A stretch of 64,000 bases of DNA from contig CAWHVD010000001.1 in the NCBI GenBank assembly GCA_963832835.1, positions 1,612,001 to 1,676,000 of the forward strand, read 5' to 3'. Below are positions 34,286 to 42,164 of this stretch, piece after piece; within the stretch, counting starts at the first letter, position 1; each line of letters starts with the position of its first letter. Under the pieces are notes generated by a model. The model searched no databases and was not told the DNA's origin. It saw only the letters and a list, made by a program, of their open reading frames with translations. The position numbers and the translations under genes are program-made. Origin of the DNA: CAVPKN01 sp963832835. Lineage in GTDB: Bacteria > Chlamydiota > Chlamydiia > Chlamydiales > JAAKFR01.

Positions 34286-36343
34286 GGTATTCATTGCCGG
34301 AAGAATCTTGTCGCGCAAGTAGACCGCTTGCTCTTCTTGCAAGCCCTGAGGTAACTCAGCCAAAATCGTATCGAGCGCGCGCAAGGCCTTACGCAACAAG
34401 CTAAATTCTTTAACTACCTCGTAAAGCAAATCCTGATCTTCAGAATTCAGAAAAACAGTTGCATCCCCAAGTTCTTTCACATAAGAGAGAACTGCCGGGA
34501 CAATTATCGTGTGCGCTATGTTGGAAGCTGTTTTTGCTTCAATGGTAACCTTTTTTGCATAAGTGCTCAGCAGAATTTCTTGACGACTGGCCAGTTCGCG
34601 CTGCGTATAAACCCGGTATTTAGCAAACAGATCGACGCTCTGTTTTGAGGTATAGAGTTTAGCAGCGTCCACGGTGTTTGTTATATTGGGAAGGCCCCGT
34701 TTTTTAGCTTCATGTCGCCAGGCTTCGCTGTAGTTATCCCCTTCGAATAAGACTGGAAAAAATTCCCTTGCCACCTTCGCTAATAACGTCTGGAGCCTTT
34801 CATTGAAGTTTCCTCTTTTCCCTTCAAGCTGCGTGGCAAAATAATCAAGCGACTCAGCTACGATCGTATTCAATACGGTATTTGCAGGGGCAATATTCTC
34901 GCTTGAGCCAATGGCGCGGAATTCAAATTTATCTCCAGTAAAGGCAAAAGGACTGGTTCGGTTACGGTCACTGGTATGACGAGGTAAACGGGGAAGCATC
35001 AAGACACCCAGGTGCATCTCTCCCTCTTTTTTACTCACCTCTTCTTTTTTATTCTCTCCTTTGGCGAGCCTATCGAAAATATCAAAGAGCTGCTCGCCTA
35101 AGAATACACTGATAATTGCAGGGGGTGCTTCATGCTGACCTAACCTATGATCATTGCCCTGAGAGGCAATGCTTAGGCGGAGCAAGCCGGCATGCATATG
35201 CACAGCACGGACAATGGCCGCACAAAATAGGAGAAATTGAGCATTTGCTTGAGGACTATCTCCCGGTGCCAAAAGATTTTTGCCAGTATCAGTGCACAGT
35301 GACCAGTTGTTGTGCTTCCCCGAGCCATTGATACCGTCAAATGGCTTTTCATGAAAAAGAGTTGCCATTCCGTGGCGGTCGGCCACTTGCCTCAATATTT
35401 CCATCACCAGCATGTTGTGATCGCCAGCAATATTAGCCGGCTCGTAGGTATTGGCTAGTTCATATTGTGAGGGTGCGACCTCATTGTGCCGCGTCTTAAT
35501 AGGCACACCGAGGCGCATGAGCTCATATTCAGCCTCGACCATGATAGACAAAATCTTGGCAGGAATGGAGCCAAAATATTGATCTTCAAGCTCCTGCCCT
35601 TTTGCCGCTTTGGCACCAAAAAGCACTCTACCACATATAAGAAGATCGGGACGCATATTCAGGAAATGCTTATCGATCAAAAAAAATTCTTGCTCTGCGC
35701 CAGCCGTGGGGAAGACCCGTTTGACTCTGCGTTCTCCAAAAAGTGCTAAAATGCGCAGCGCCTGTTCATTTAAAGCCTCCATCGAACGGAGCAGGGGTGT
35801 CTTCTTATCCAACGCATCCCCCGTCCAACTCAAAAACACTGTGGGGATAACCAGTGTCCTGCCTAGTAATACAGCGGGGCTGCTGGGGTCCCACGCTGTG
35901 TAACCACGTGCTTCAAATGTGGTGCGTAAGCCCCCCGAAGGAAAACTGCTCGCATCCGGCTCCCCTCGGATCAACAGTTTACCGTTGAATTCGGCAATCG
36001 CACTTCCTTCCTTACCGGGCACAAACATACTATCATGTTTTTCTGCGGTGAGATCTGTTAACGGCTGGAACCAGTGACAAAAATGGGTTGCCCCCTTCTC
36101 CATTGCCCACTTTTGCAAGCCGCTTGCGACAGCATCTGCAATTCCTGGATACAACTCTGCGCCCATCGCAATGATTTTTTGCAAAGATTTAAAAACAGAT
36201 TCGCTTAAATACTCTCTCTGAGCCTGCTCATTAAAGACATCGTTCCCAAAAAAATCAAAAAGATGCCTTTCTTGCTGGTTCTCGCGCTTGCGACTTGCTG
36301 CCCCTTCCGTAATAGCCCTTACGGCCCGCTGCCGATCATTCAT
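34196..36343 (-). CDS. glnN: Type III glutamine synthetase
   Basis: ATG 36343 is chosen because AGAGGT lies 4 bases before it. The 715-residue enzyme (GSIII size) makes glutamine from glutamate and ammonia. It has the GSIII N-terminal domain (FFGNDVFN..REYLSESVF) and the metal/substrate segments PTAGAEQEFFLID, KTRHNEVAPSQYELA, GINGSGKHNNWS and RLGQHEAPPAIISVF. It ends with the family tail WPLPKYREMLFI. Chlamydiaceae do not carry glutamine synthetase, so this marks a less host-dependent nitrogen metabolism. The gene is convergent with the PLD gene and overlaps it by 90 bases. Confidence 0.95.
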   Translation of the reverse strand: MNDRQRAVRAITEGAASRKRENQQERHLFDFFGNDVFNEQAQREYLSESVFKSLQKIIAMGAELYPGIADAVASGLQKWAMEKGATHFCHWFQPLTDLTAEKHDSMFVPGKEGSAIAEFNGKLLIRGEPDASSFPSGGLRTTFEARGYTAWDPSSPAVLLGRTLVIPTVFLSWTGDALDKKTPLLRSMEALNEQALRILALFGERRVKRVFPTAGAEQEFFLIDKHFLNMRPDLLICGRVLFGAKAAKGQELEDQYFGSIPAKILSIMVEAEYELMRLGVPIKTRHNEVAPSQYELANTYEPANIAGDHNMLVMEILRQVADRHGMATLFHEKPFDGINGSGKHNNWSLCTDTGKNLLAPGDSPQANAQFLLFCAAIVRAVHMHAGLLRLSIASQGNDHRLGQHEAPPAIISVFLGEQLFDIFDRLAKGENKKEEVSKKEGEMHLGVLMLPRLPRHTSDRNRTSPFAFTGDKFEFRAIGSSENIAPANTVLNTIVAESLDYFATQLEGKRGNFNERLQTLLAKVAREFFPVLFEGDNYSEAWRHEAKKRGLPNITNTVDAAKLYTSKQSVDLFAKYRVYTQRELASRQEILLSTYAKKVTIEAKTASNIAHTIIVPAVLSYVKELGDATVFLNSEDQDLLYEVVKEFSLLRKALRALDTILAELPQGLQEEQAVYLRDKILPAMNTLRSHADRLELIVSDACWPLPKYREMLFIH

Positions 36344-36424
36344 GATTACCTCTACATATATTTTCAAGAATGTAACGAAAAATGAGCCTTTCGAGCAAAG
36401 GGTGTTTTGCTTTATGATCGCCGC

Positions 36425-37063
36425 ATGAAAATTGGTCTTTTTGGATATGGCAAAATGGGCAAGAGTGTCGAGCGTCTAGCTAAGCTGAGGGATGATCAGA
36501 TAGTCGCCCCTGAGGATGCTGACATTTGTATCGACTTTTCCCATCACACCGTAGTGCTCAGTCATGTCCAGTGGGCAGCTGCGCACCAAAAATCCATCAT
36601 CATCGGTACTACCGGCTGGGAAAAAGACGAGAAGGCTGCACGTGCATGCATTGAAAAGAGTTCTATAGCAGCTCTTTTCTCCCCCAACTTCTCTTTGGGA
36701 GTCGCCTGTTTTACTCAACTATTACACCTTGCGCGAGCGCTTCTGAAAGATTATGACGTTGCGGGTGTGGAGTACCACCATAACCAAAAACAAGATGCCC
36801 CATCCGGCACCGCCATAGCTATGGCACGCGCACTGAAAATGCCTGCCCCCTTCGCAAGCGTGAGATGTGGGCATATTCCAGGAAAACACGAGGTCATTTT
36901 TGATTCACCCTTAGACTCAATCACACTCATCCATGAAGCGCACAACCGAGATAGTTTCGCAGCAGGTGCCCTCACAGCCGCCCATTGGATTCAAGGTAAA
37001 ACAGGATGGTATACACTCGATGATATGCTCAGGGATCTATACAGCGCTCATTACGCCCTTTAA
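36425..37063 (+). CDS. dapB: 4-hydroxy-tetrahydrodipicolinate reductase
   Basis: ATG 36425 begins the Rossmann strand KIGLFGYGKMGKSVE, with the nucleotide motif GYGKMG, so the earlier in-frame TTG at 36407 is unlikely. At 212 residues the enzyme is short, as in other chlamydiae. IIGTTGW and SPNFSLGV follow, and the catalytic/substrate motif is YHHNQKQDAPSGTA. It reduces the product of DapA on the way to meso-diaminopimelate for peptidoglycan and lysine. dapA overlaps its 3' end by 44 bases. Confidence 0.95.
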   Translation: MKIGLFGYGKMGKSVERLAKLRDDQIVAPEDADICIDFSHHTVVLSHVQWAAAHQKSIIIGTTGWEKDEKAARACIEKSSIAALFSPNFSLGVACFTQLLHLARALLKDYDVAGVEYHHNQKQDAPSGTAIAMARALKMPAPFASVRCGHIPGKHEVIFDSPLDSITLIHEAHNRDSFAAGALTAAHWIQGKTGWYTLDDMLRDLYSAHYAL

Positions 37064-37904
37064 CCATACAGGCGCACTTGACATTGCAGGATTGCGTCAG
37101 CTTATTCACATGCAAAAGCTTGCCCGCATAGATGGTTTGGTAGCCCTTGGCACCACGGGAGAAGCTCCCACTCTTTCCCTACAGGAGAAAGAGCTTGTGA
37201 TCCACACTGTCCGTCAAGAGTGGACTTGCCCTCTCATGGTGGGATGCGGCAGCTACTCAACCACACAGACGATCGAAAATATCAACCATGCAGCCTCATT
37301 TGGTGCAGATTCTGCTCTTGTCATCACCCCTTTTTACAACAAACCCACCCAAGAGGGTTTGTTCCGTCATTTCGAAGCGATCTCGCGCGCCACCTCTCTT
37401 CCCATCATCATTTATAATAATCCTGGGCGTACAGGAGTCCATCTCGAAACCTCCACCCTACAACGGATTGGCGATCTTCCCGGTATTGCGGGCATCAAAG
37501 AGACCTCCGGCAGTACCGTTCAGGTATGCGATATTCTCTATACCATCAAGCAAAACCGCCCTGACTTTGCTCTGCTCGCAGGCGATGACAATTTAGCTTT
37601 TGCCACCCTGGCCATAGGGGGTGATGGAGTGATCTCGGGAGCCTCTAATCTGACTCCCAAAGTGATGAAAGAGCTCATCAATGCCTCCCTTCAAGGAGAC
37701 CTCATCACCGCTCAAAAGCTGAACCTGGAGCTCACCCCTCTCTTCAAAGCCCTACTGGTCGAAACCAATCCCATCCCCCTCAAAGCCCTCCTCAATCTCG
37801 CAGGCCTCCCTGCAGGAGAGCCCCGCCTCCCCCTTACACCCGTTTCCGCTAAATGGATACCCCTTCTAGAAGATGTTTTAAGAATCACTCCTAAAGAAGC
37901 TTGA
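37020..37904 (+). CDS. dapA: 4-hydroxy-tetrahydrodipicolinate synthase
   Basis: The start is ATG 37020 (MICSGIYTALITPF); the open frame extends 29 codons further upstream inside dapB. The 294-residue TIM-barrel lyase condenses pyruvate and aspartate semialdehyde. Signatures are LVALGTTGEAPTLS, ALVITPFYNKPTQEG, IIIYNNPGRTG and the Schiff-base lysine in GIAGIKETSG. The 44-base overlap with dapB implies coupled translation of consecutive steps. Classical asd and lysC are not in this window. A MITE follows 17 bases after the stop. Confidence 0.96.
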   Translation: MICSGIYTALITPFNHTGALDIAGLRQLIHMQKLARIDGLVALGTTGEAPTLSLQEKELVIHTVRQEWTCPLMVGCGSYSTTQTIENINHAASFGADSALVITPFYNKPTQEGLFRHFEAISRATSLPIIIYNNPGRTGVHLETSTLQRIGDLPGIAGIKETSGSTVQVCDILYTIKQNRPDFALLAGDDNLAFATLAIGGDGVISGASNLTPKVMKELINASLQGDLITAQKLNLELTPLFKALLVETNPIPLKALLNLAGLPAGEPRLPLTPVSAKWIPLLEDVLRITPKEA

Positions 37905-37921
37905 TTAGGACTCTTAAATAA

Positions 37922-38082
37922 GACCATTTCCAGAAAATAAAGTCATGAAGTGGTACTGGGTAACATGACAGATTTGGATGATCGTTTCGAAGCCTATGTT
38001 TTTGTACCTAAGCGAGAAAGGATCGTTCAAAAATGGCGTGTTATACAGTGCCAATTTGTGACTTTATTTTCTGGAAATGGTA
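37922..38082 (+). mobile_element. 161-bp palindromic MITE, copy 6
   Basis: Flanked by TAA duplications (37919-37921 and 38083-38085). The left end reads GACC instead of TACC. It lies between the convergent dapA and 2TM genes. The left arm has CATGAAGTGG and the right arm the complement of CACAAATTGG, the reverse of copy 2. Confidence 0.92.
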
Positions 38083-38087
38083 TAATG

Positions 38088-38378
38088 TCAAGAAGGCTTA
38101 TTTTTGTTCTCCTTGTCGAGAAGCTCGCGGGTTTTGCGCTCCTCCCATTCCTCCCCGAGAAACCGGTCGCGAATGGTGAAAATATTGATCGCCTGAATAA
38201 TCAAGATAGCTCCCCAAATCAAGGTTACCCAATAAAACCATAGGTTATGGGGATTCGTGACTAAATTGATCACGAGCAGCAGAATGTTCACCAAGACAAA
38301 GGTGATTACATTCGAATAAAAACCCTTCATTTTGCGGACTCGTTCACGTGCCCGCTTCACTTTGTCATCCTCTTCCAT
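38088..38378 (-). CDS. Small 2TM-domain membrane protein
   Basis: GGAGG 5 bases upstream decides the start at ATG 38378, giving 96 residues. The longer open frame to 38471 crosses an inverted repeat and is not supported. A charged N-terminus (EEDDKVKRARERVRKMKGFYSN) is followed by two membrane helices around NPHNLWFYWVTLIWG. That is the 2TM family pattern also found fused to histidine kinases, with a charged C-terminus (REEWEERK-like). The function is unknown. Confidence 0.75.
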   Translation of the reverse strand: MEEDDKVKRARERVRKMKGFYSNVITFVLVNILLLVINLVTNPHNLWFYWVTLIWGAILIIQAINIFTIRDRFLGEEWEERKTRELLDKENKNKPS

Positions 38379-38438
38379 ATCTACCTCCATTAAATCTGAT
38401 ATAATACACAATGCAATTACCTGGCGATAATTTCTCTT

Positions 38439-38494
38439 CTTTGTGCCTCTGTGTTTCAATCTTCCATTCATTTATTAAGCACAGAGGCGCAAAG
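38439..38494. repeat. Inverted repeat (CACAGAGGCACAAAG family), copy A
   Basis: CTTTGTGCCTCTGTG (38439-38453) pairs with CACAGAGGCGCAAAG (38480-38494), 14 of 15 bases plus a G-T pair, around a 26-base loop. It lies just beyond the mgtE stop on the minus strand and may act as a terminator. The same core is found at 55714-55773. Confidence 0.7.
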
Positions 38495-38518
38495 ATGGGG
38501 TATGTGAAAAGAAAAAGA

Positions 38519-39982
38519 TTAAGTGAAAAAGACGTTGTCGATGAAGCCCGAGATCACAAAAAACATCACAAGCGACATGATATCGTTAAAGGCCGTCACG
38601 ATTGGCCCGGAAGCAAGGGCAGGATCAATCCCCATATGGGCAAAAAAGAAGGGAGAGGAAACGCCAAGGGTGGTGGCGGTTAATGAGGCTCCCAAAACAC
38701 CCGCAGCCACGGTGACACCCAATTGAATGGGGTTACCTAAGAACTCTCCAATATTGAGGGCACTGATTAAATACACGATAATGCCACACAAACATCCAAA
38801 AATGACCCCGGTAAGCAGGCCAATGGAGAACTCTTTGAAAATAGCCTCCCCTCTTTTTCCCACTGTAATCACTCCAATGGCCATGCTACGGACCAGGACG
38901 GTACTGCATTGCACTCCCACATTTCCTGACATCCCATTAATGAGAGGGATAAAAAAGACAATTAAGGCCAAAAGCTTGGGCTCAATACCCTGAAAATAGG
39001 ACATGGCAGCTGCGCTGATCAAACCGGCAAAAAGAGTGACAAGCAGCCAAGGCGCGCGCGATAAAAAGCGTTTGAACACTGGATCATACTCGCTCACATC
39101 TTCGGCAGTACCTGCCATTAAAGCAATGGTCGCATCGGCCATATCCTCGATTGCTTCCACGACATCTTCATAGGTGATCACCCCTACAAGCTGGTTTTTT
39201 TCATTGACAACCGGCAAAGCGGCAATTTTATACCTTTCTACAAGGTCAACCACCTCTTCTTGGGTCGCATCGGGTGTAACTTGATGTACCACTTGCCGCA
39301 TCACTTGCCGCAATGAAAGATGAGGGAGGTTAACGATGAGGTTGCGTGCAGGTACATAACCTTGTAGCTCCCCCTGATGGTCGATCACAAAAATCCGGCG
39401 TGTCATATCGATACCCGGATTGTCACGAATAAAAGCAGCAGCTTCTGCAATCGTGGTTTCAATTGGAAAAGCAAAGAATTCATTGGTCATCAAACCGCCG
39501 GCACTGTTGCGGCTATGCTGCTGTAGTTCTTTGATCTGGGAAGCTTTTTTAGTATCGATAAGGTCAAGGATACGGCGGTAGCGACGTTCAGGAAGATCAT
39601 CGAGGACCCAAACCGCTTCGTCTGCTGGCATTTTGTCGATGAGGTAGATCACTTCTTCATCTTCGATGGCACGAAAAACAGCTGAACGGGTGGTGCCACC
39701 TGTGTTAATCATAAAGGAAACTTTAGCTTTTTGATTGGGCAGATTTTCGTAAAGCACAGGCCGCGCGCTGGGGGGTAACCGGGATGCCGCATAGGCAAGG
39801 TCAATAGGATTATACTCACTTGCAATCTTGGCGACATCATGCAGATGTATATTAAAGGTGGTTTTGTGAAAGGCTTCTTCTAACCGCTCACTCAGCTCAT
39901 CATCTAAGTGGCTAGTACGCGATTCCATCAGGTTGCCCACACCAATTGGTTCATCGTGATGATGTTCTCGATTTTCAACCAT
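38519..39982 (-). CDS. mgtE: MgtE magnesium channel
   Basis: The 487-residue protein has the MgtE N superhelical domain (IASEYNPIDLAYAASRLP..LPERRYRRILDLI), a CBS pair (AGGLMTNEFFAFPIETTIAEA and VVNEKNQLVGVITYEDVVEAI), the plug helix and a five-helix channel domain with ARAPWLLVTLF-like RAPWLLVTLFAG, PLINGMSGNVGVQCSTVLVRS and HMGIDPALASGPIVTAFNDI. The last segment carries the conserved GP and D residues of the ion path. It imports Mg2+ under control of the CBS domains. It overlaps the TPR gene upstream by 8 bases. Confidence 0.93.
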   Translation of the reverse strand: MVENREHHHDEPIGVGNLMESRTSHLDDELSERLEEAFHKTTFNIHLHDVAKIASEYNPIDLAYAASRLPPSARPVLYENLPNQKAKVSFMINTGGTTRSAVFRAIEDEEVIYLIDKMPADEAVWVLDDLPERRYRRILDLIDTKKASQIKELQQHSRNSAGGLMTNEFFAFPIETTIAEAAAFIRDNPGIDMTRRIFVIDHQGELQGYVPARNLIVNLPHLSLRQVMRQVVHQVTPDATQEEVVDLVERYKIAALPVVNEKNQLVGVITYEDVVEAIEDMADATIALMAGTAEDVSEYDPVFKRFLSRAPWLLVTLFAGLISAAAMSYFQGIEPKLLALIVFFIPLINGMSGNVGVQCSTVLVRSMAIGVITVGKRGEAIFKEFSIGLLTGVIFGCLCGIIVYLISALNIGEFLGNPIQLGVTVAAGVLGASLTATTLGVSSPFFFAHMGIDPALASGPIVTAFNDIMSLVMFFVISGFIDNVFFT

Positions 39983-41957
39983 GATTACCCAGCGTAGTTA
40001 GGAAATCGCGAAAGGCCTGAGTATCTCGGATTCCATCAAGCCAATCGTCGTGTTCAAGATCCTCAAGTGGAGGCAAAGCATCTGCTGCATCTGCTTTGGC
40101 AAGATAGTGGAGCGCGGCATCGCAGAAGCCAGTTAAAGAATAAAGACAGGCTAAGTGATAACAAGCATCTCCGCAGCCGAGCTCCGCTGCGCGCAGTAGG
40201 GCTTTTTCAGCCTCTCGACGGTGGCTTTCCCCTTCCTCCGGATGATGAGGATCTAAGATTGCTTGAGCCAAGTTTAGAAGGGCATAACCTAAATCGCTCC
40301 AGATATTTTCGTCATCTGACTCTATTTGAGCAACTGCTTCCAATAATTCGATAGCTTGTGACAAGCAATCAGCATTGACCACTAGCTCTCCGAGATGAGA
40401 AAGGGCAAGACCTAGATGATAGCGTACATGCAAGTGAGAAGGTTTTTTATCAAGAGCTTTAGAGAGCAGATCGATCGCTTTGCCGTAATGCTCTTCCTCA
40501 CCTGTGATATCACCCAGTAGATCGTAAGCGCATCCCCAATTGTAAAGAGTTTCATCTTCTTGGGCAAGGTCCCATGCTTTTTGAAAGATAACAATTGCCT
40601 CTTCCACACAGTTCTGAACACTCTCTTTATCTAACTCAAGCTGACGCATCCTCAGCAGGGCGATTCCCCACTCATTGAGATGGACGGCAGAATAGGGACG
40701 CAGCTCGCACACGCGTACAATGGCTTGTAATCCCTTATGTACAAGAGCTGGATCCTCTTCCTGTAGCCCCCAGGCAATATAGGTCTGAAATAGGGCATAC
40801 CAATCATCTACAGCGTTTGAATACTCAAGAATTTGAGCTTCAAAAACAGCCGCAGCTTTAGCAAAAGCCCCAGCATCGGAAAAATAGAGTCCAAACCCCA
40901 AATCTGCAAAACCTGCTGCATACTTAAGTGGACCATACTGAGGAGCGAGCTCTATTGCAGCCTGAATACGCTCATTGCCGTCTTTGAGAAACTTCAGACT
41001 TTCGAGAAAAAGCCCCAACGTGACGAGCCCAATTCCCAAAAGGTAAGAAACCCTTACTGGGTCGCACTCTTTGACTTTGGTAGCCGTAAGTTTTTCAAGA
41101 CCCGTTTCCACCAGTTTGAGATCTCTACGAATCCAGCCGGCATACAAAAAATGCTCACCCCAATCGAGCCAAAGCTCACCATTTTTAGGACTTGTTAGGA
41201 TCGCTTCGCGCAAGAGCTTATCGGCCTCTTCGAAATGCTCTAAATGGTGGGAAAGCTGATAGCGCCTTTTCGCAGTCAAAGCCATTTTGCGCCAGGCGGC
41301 CAAGTAAACGATCGAGGGTTCTTTACCCTCTTTATCACAAGCCTCGACAATGACTCCCCTGAGCTGGGTCATGGCAGTCTCCAAAAGCGCCGGATTACCC
41401 ACATGCTGTCCATACAAACTCAGCGCATGTGCATAGTCGAGACGGAAAAAAGGGGAAAGAATTTCTTGCTGTGCAGCTATTTCGAACTTAGCAAGCCCTT
41501 GTTGGAAATCTGTTAATTCTCCCGATTTTTGCCCTAATAAAACCCAGGCATCAGCCCAATCCCAATACACTTCAGCGCTGATGGCATCACAAGCCGAGGC
41601 GGCTCTTTCAAATTTCTCTAGGGCCATCTCAAAAAGGGAGGCATCGTTTACCAACTTACCGAGCTGAATCAAGATATTACCCCAAAGCTGCCACCAGAGG
41701 TAACGACCATCAAAAAAAAGCGGGTTGCTCTCGGCAGCAAGCTTCAACTTATCGAGGGCGAGGAGAAAAAAACGGCCTTTACTGTGTAGAACTCCATAGC
41801 GGAAAAGCAGGCGCGCGCTACGGCATAAGACAGAAACGTCCTCAGGGAAGAGCTTTTCTGCGCTCTCTAGCGCTTCTAATAGGCTCTCCCCTCGTCCACC
41901 ACTCTCTACTAGCTCTTGCGCCTCATCTAGAAATTTTTCAACAAGTTCATTTGACAT
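39975..41957 (-). CDS. TPR-repeat protein
   Basis: ATG 41957 (MSNELVEKFLDEAQELVES) is preferred to an upstream TTG. The 660-residue soluble protein is built of some 12-14 TPR-like helix pairs with conserved W, Y and AxxxFExA patterns (YWDWADAWVLLGQ, LWLDWGEHFLYAGW, YNWGCAYDLLGDI, HVRYHLGLALSHLGELV, NIWSDLGYALLNLAQAI). It ends with a segment (GDACYHLACLYSLTGFCDAALHYLAKA) and an aspartate-rich tail. Similar long TPR proteins occur in chlamydiae, but its partner is unknown. The tail overlaps mgtE, which suggests one mRNA. Confidence 0.8.
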   Translation of the reverse strand: MSNELVEKFLDEAQELVESGGRGESLLEALESAEKLFPEDVSVLCRSARLLFRYGVLHSKGRFFLLALDKLKLAAESNPLFFDGRYLWWQLWGNILIQLGKLVNDASLFEMALEKFERAASACDAISAEVYWDWADAWVLLGQKSGELTDFQQGLAKFEIAAQQEILSPFFRLDYAHALSLYGQHVGNPALLETAMTQLRGVIVEACDKEGKEPSIVYLAAWRKMALTAKRRYQLSHHLEHFEEADKLLREAILTSPKNGELWLDWGEHFLYAGWIRRDLKLVETGLEKLTATKVKECDPVRVSYLLGIGLVTLGLFLESLKFLKDGNERIQAAIELAPQYGPLKYAAGFADLGFGLYFSDAGAFAKAAAVFEAQILEYSNAVDDWYALFQTYIAWGLQEEDPALVHKGLQAIVRVCELRPYSAVHLNEWGIALLRMRQLELDKESVQNCVEEAIVIFQKAWDLAQEDETLYNWGCAYDLLGDITGEEEHYGKAIDLLSKALDKKPSHLHVRYHLGLALSHLGELVVNADCLSQAIELLEAVAQIESDDENIWSDLGYALLNLAQAILDPHHPEEGESHRREAEKALLRAAELGCGDACYHLACLYSLTGFCDAALHYLAKADAADALPPLEDLEHDDWLDGIRDTQAFRDFLTTLGNHG

Positions 41958-41986
41958 GAATAAAAGAAACAACTCCAGTGACTATT

Positions 41987-42111
41987 CACGAGCCACCAGA
42001 GTACTCTAGGGAAGACATACTTTATCATGGAGGGATTGGGCGGTTGCCGCCCTGCGGCAACCGCCCAATCCCTCCATGATCACCTTTTCCTTGACACTCT
42101 GGCGGCTCGTG
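41987..42111. repeat. Two-tier 125-bp hairpin with perfect 27-bp inner stem
   Basis: The inner stem 42024-42050 is perfectly complementary to 42054-42080 with a CCT loop. An outer stem 41987-42002 pairs with 42096-42111 at 15 of 16 positions. It lies between the end of the 1255-residue gene and the start of the TPR gene, both on the minus strand. A stem this long without mismatch is far beyond an ordinary terminator and may be a mobile or recombination-derived repeat. Confidence 0.9.
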
Positions 42112-42164
42112 AAGCTATGAGATTTTACTCTCTAATCCCATTCTTTACAACTCTTCCCAGAAAC

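Noticed and set aside
37950..38243. 97-codon frame through MITE copy 6
   Set aside because: It is the MITE interior frame running on into antisense of the 2TM gene. It is recorded as a repeat property, not a gene.
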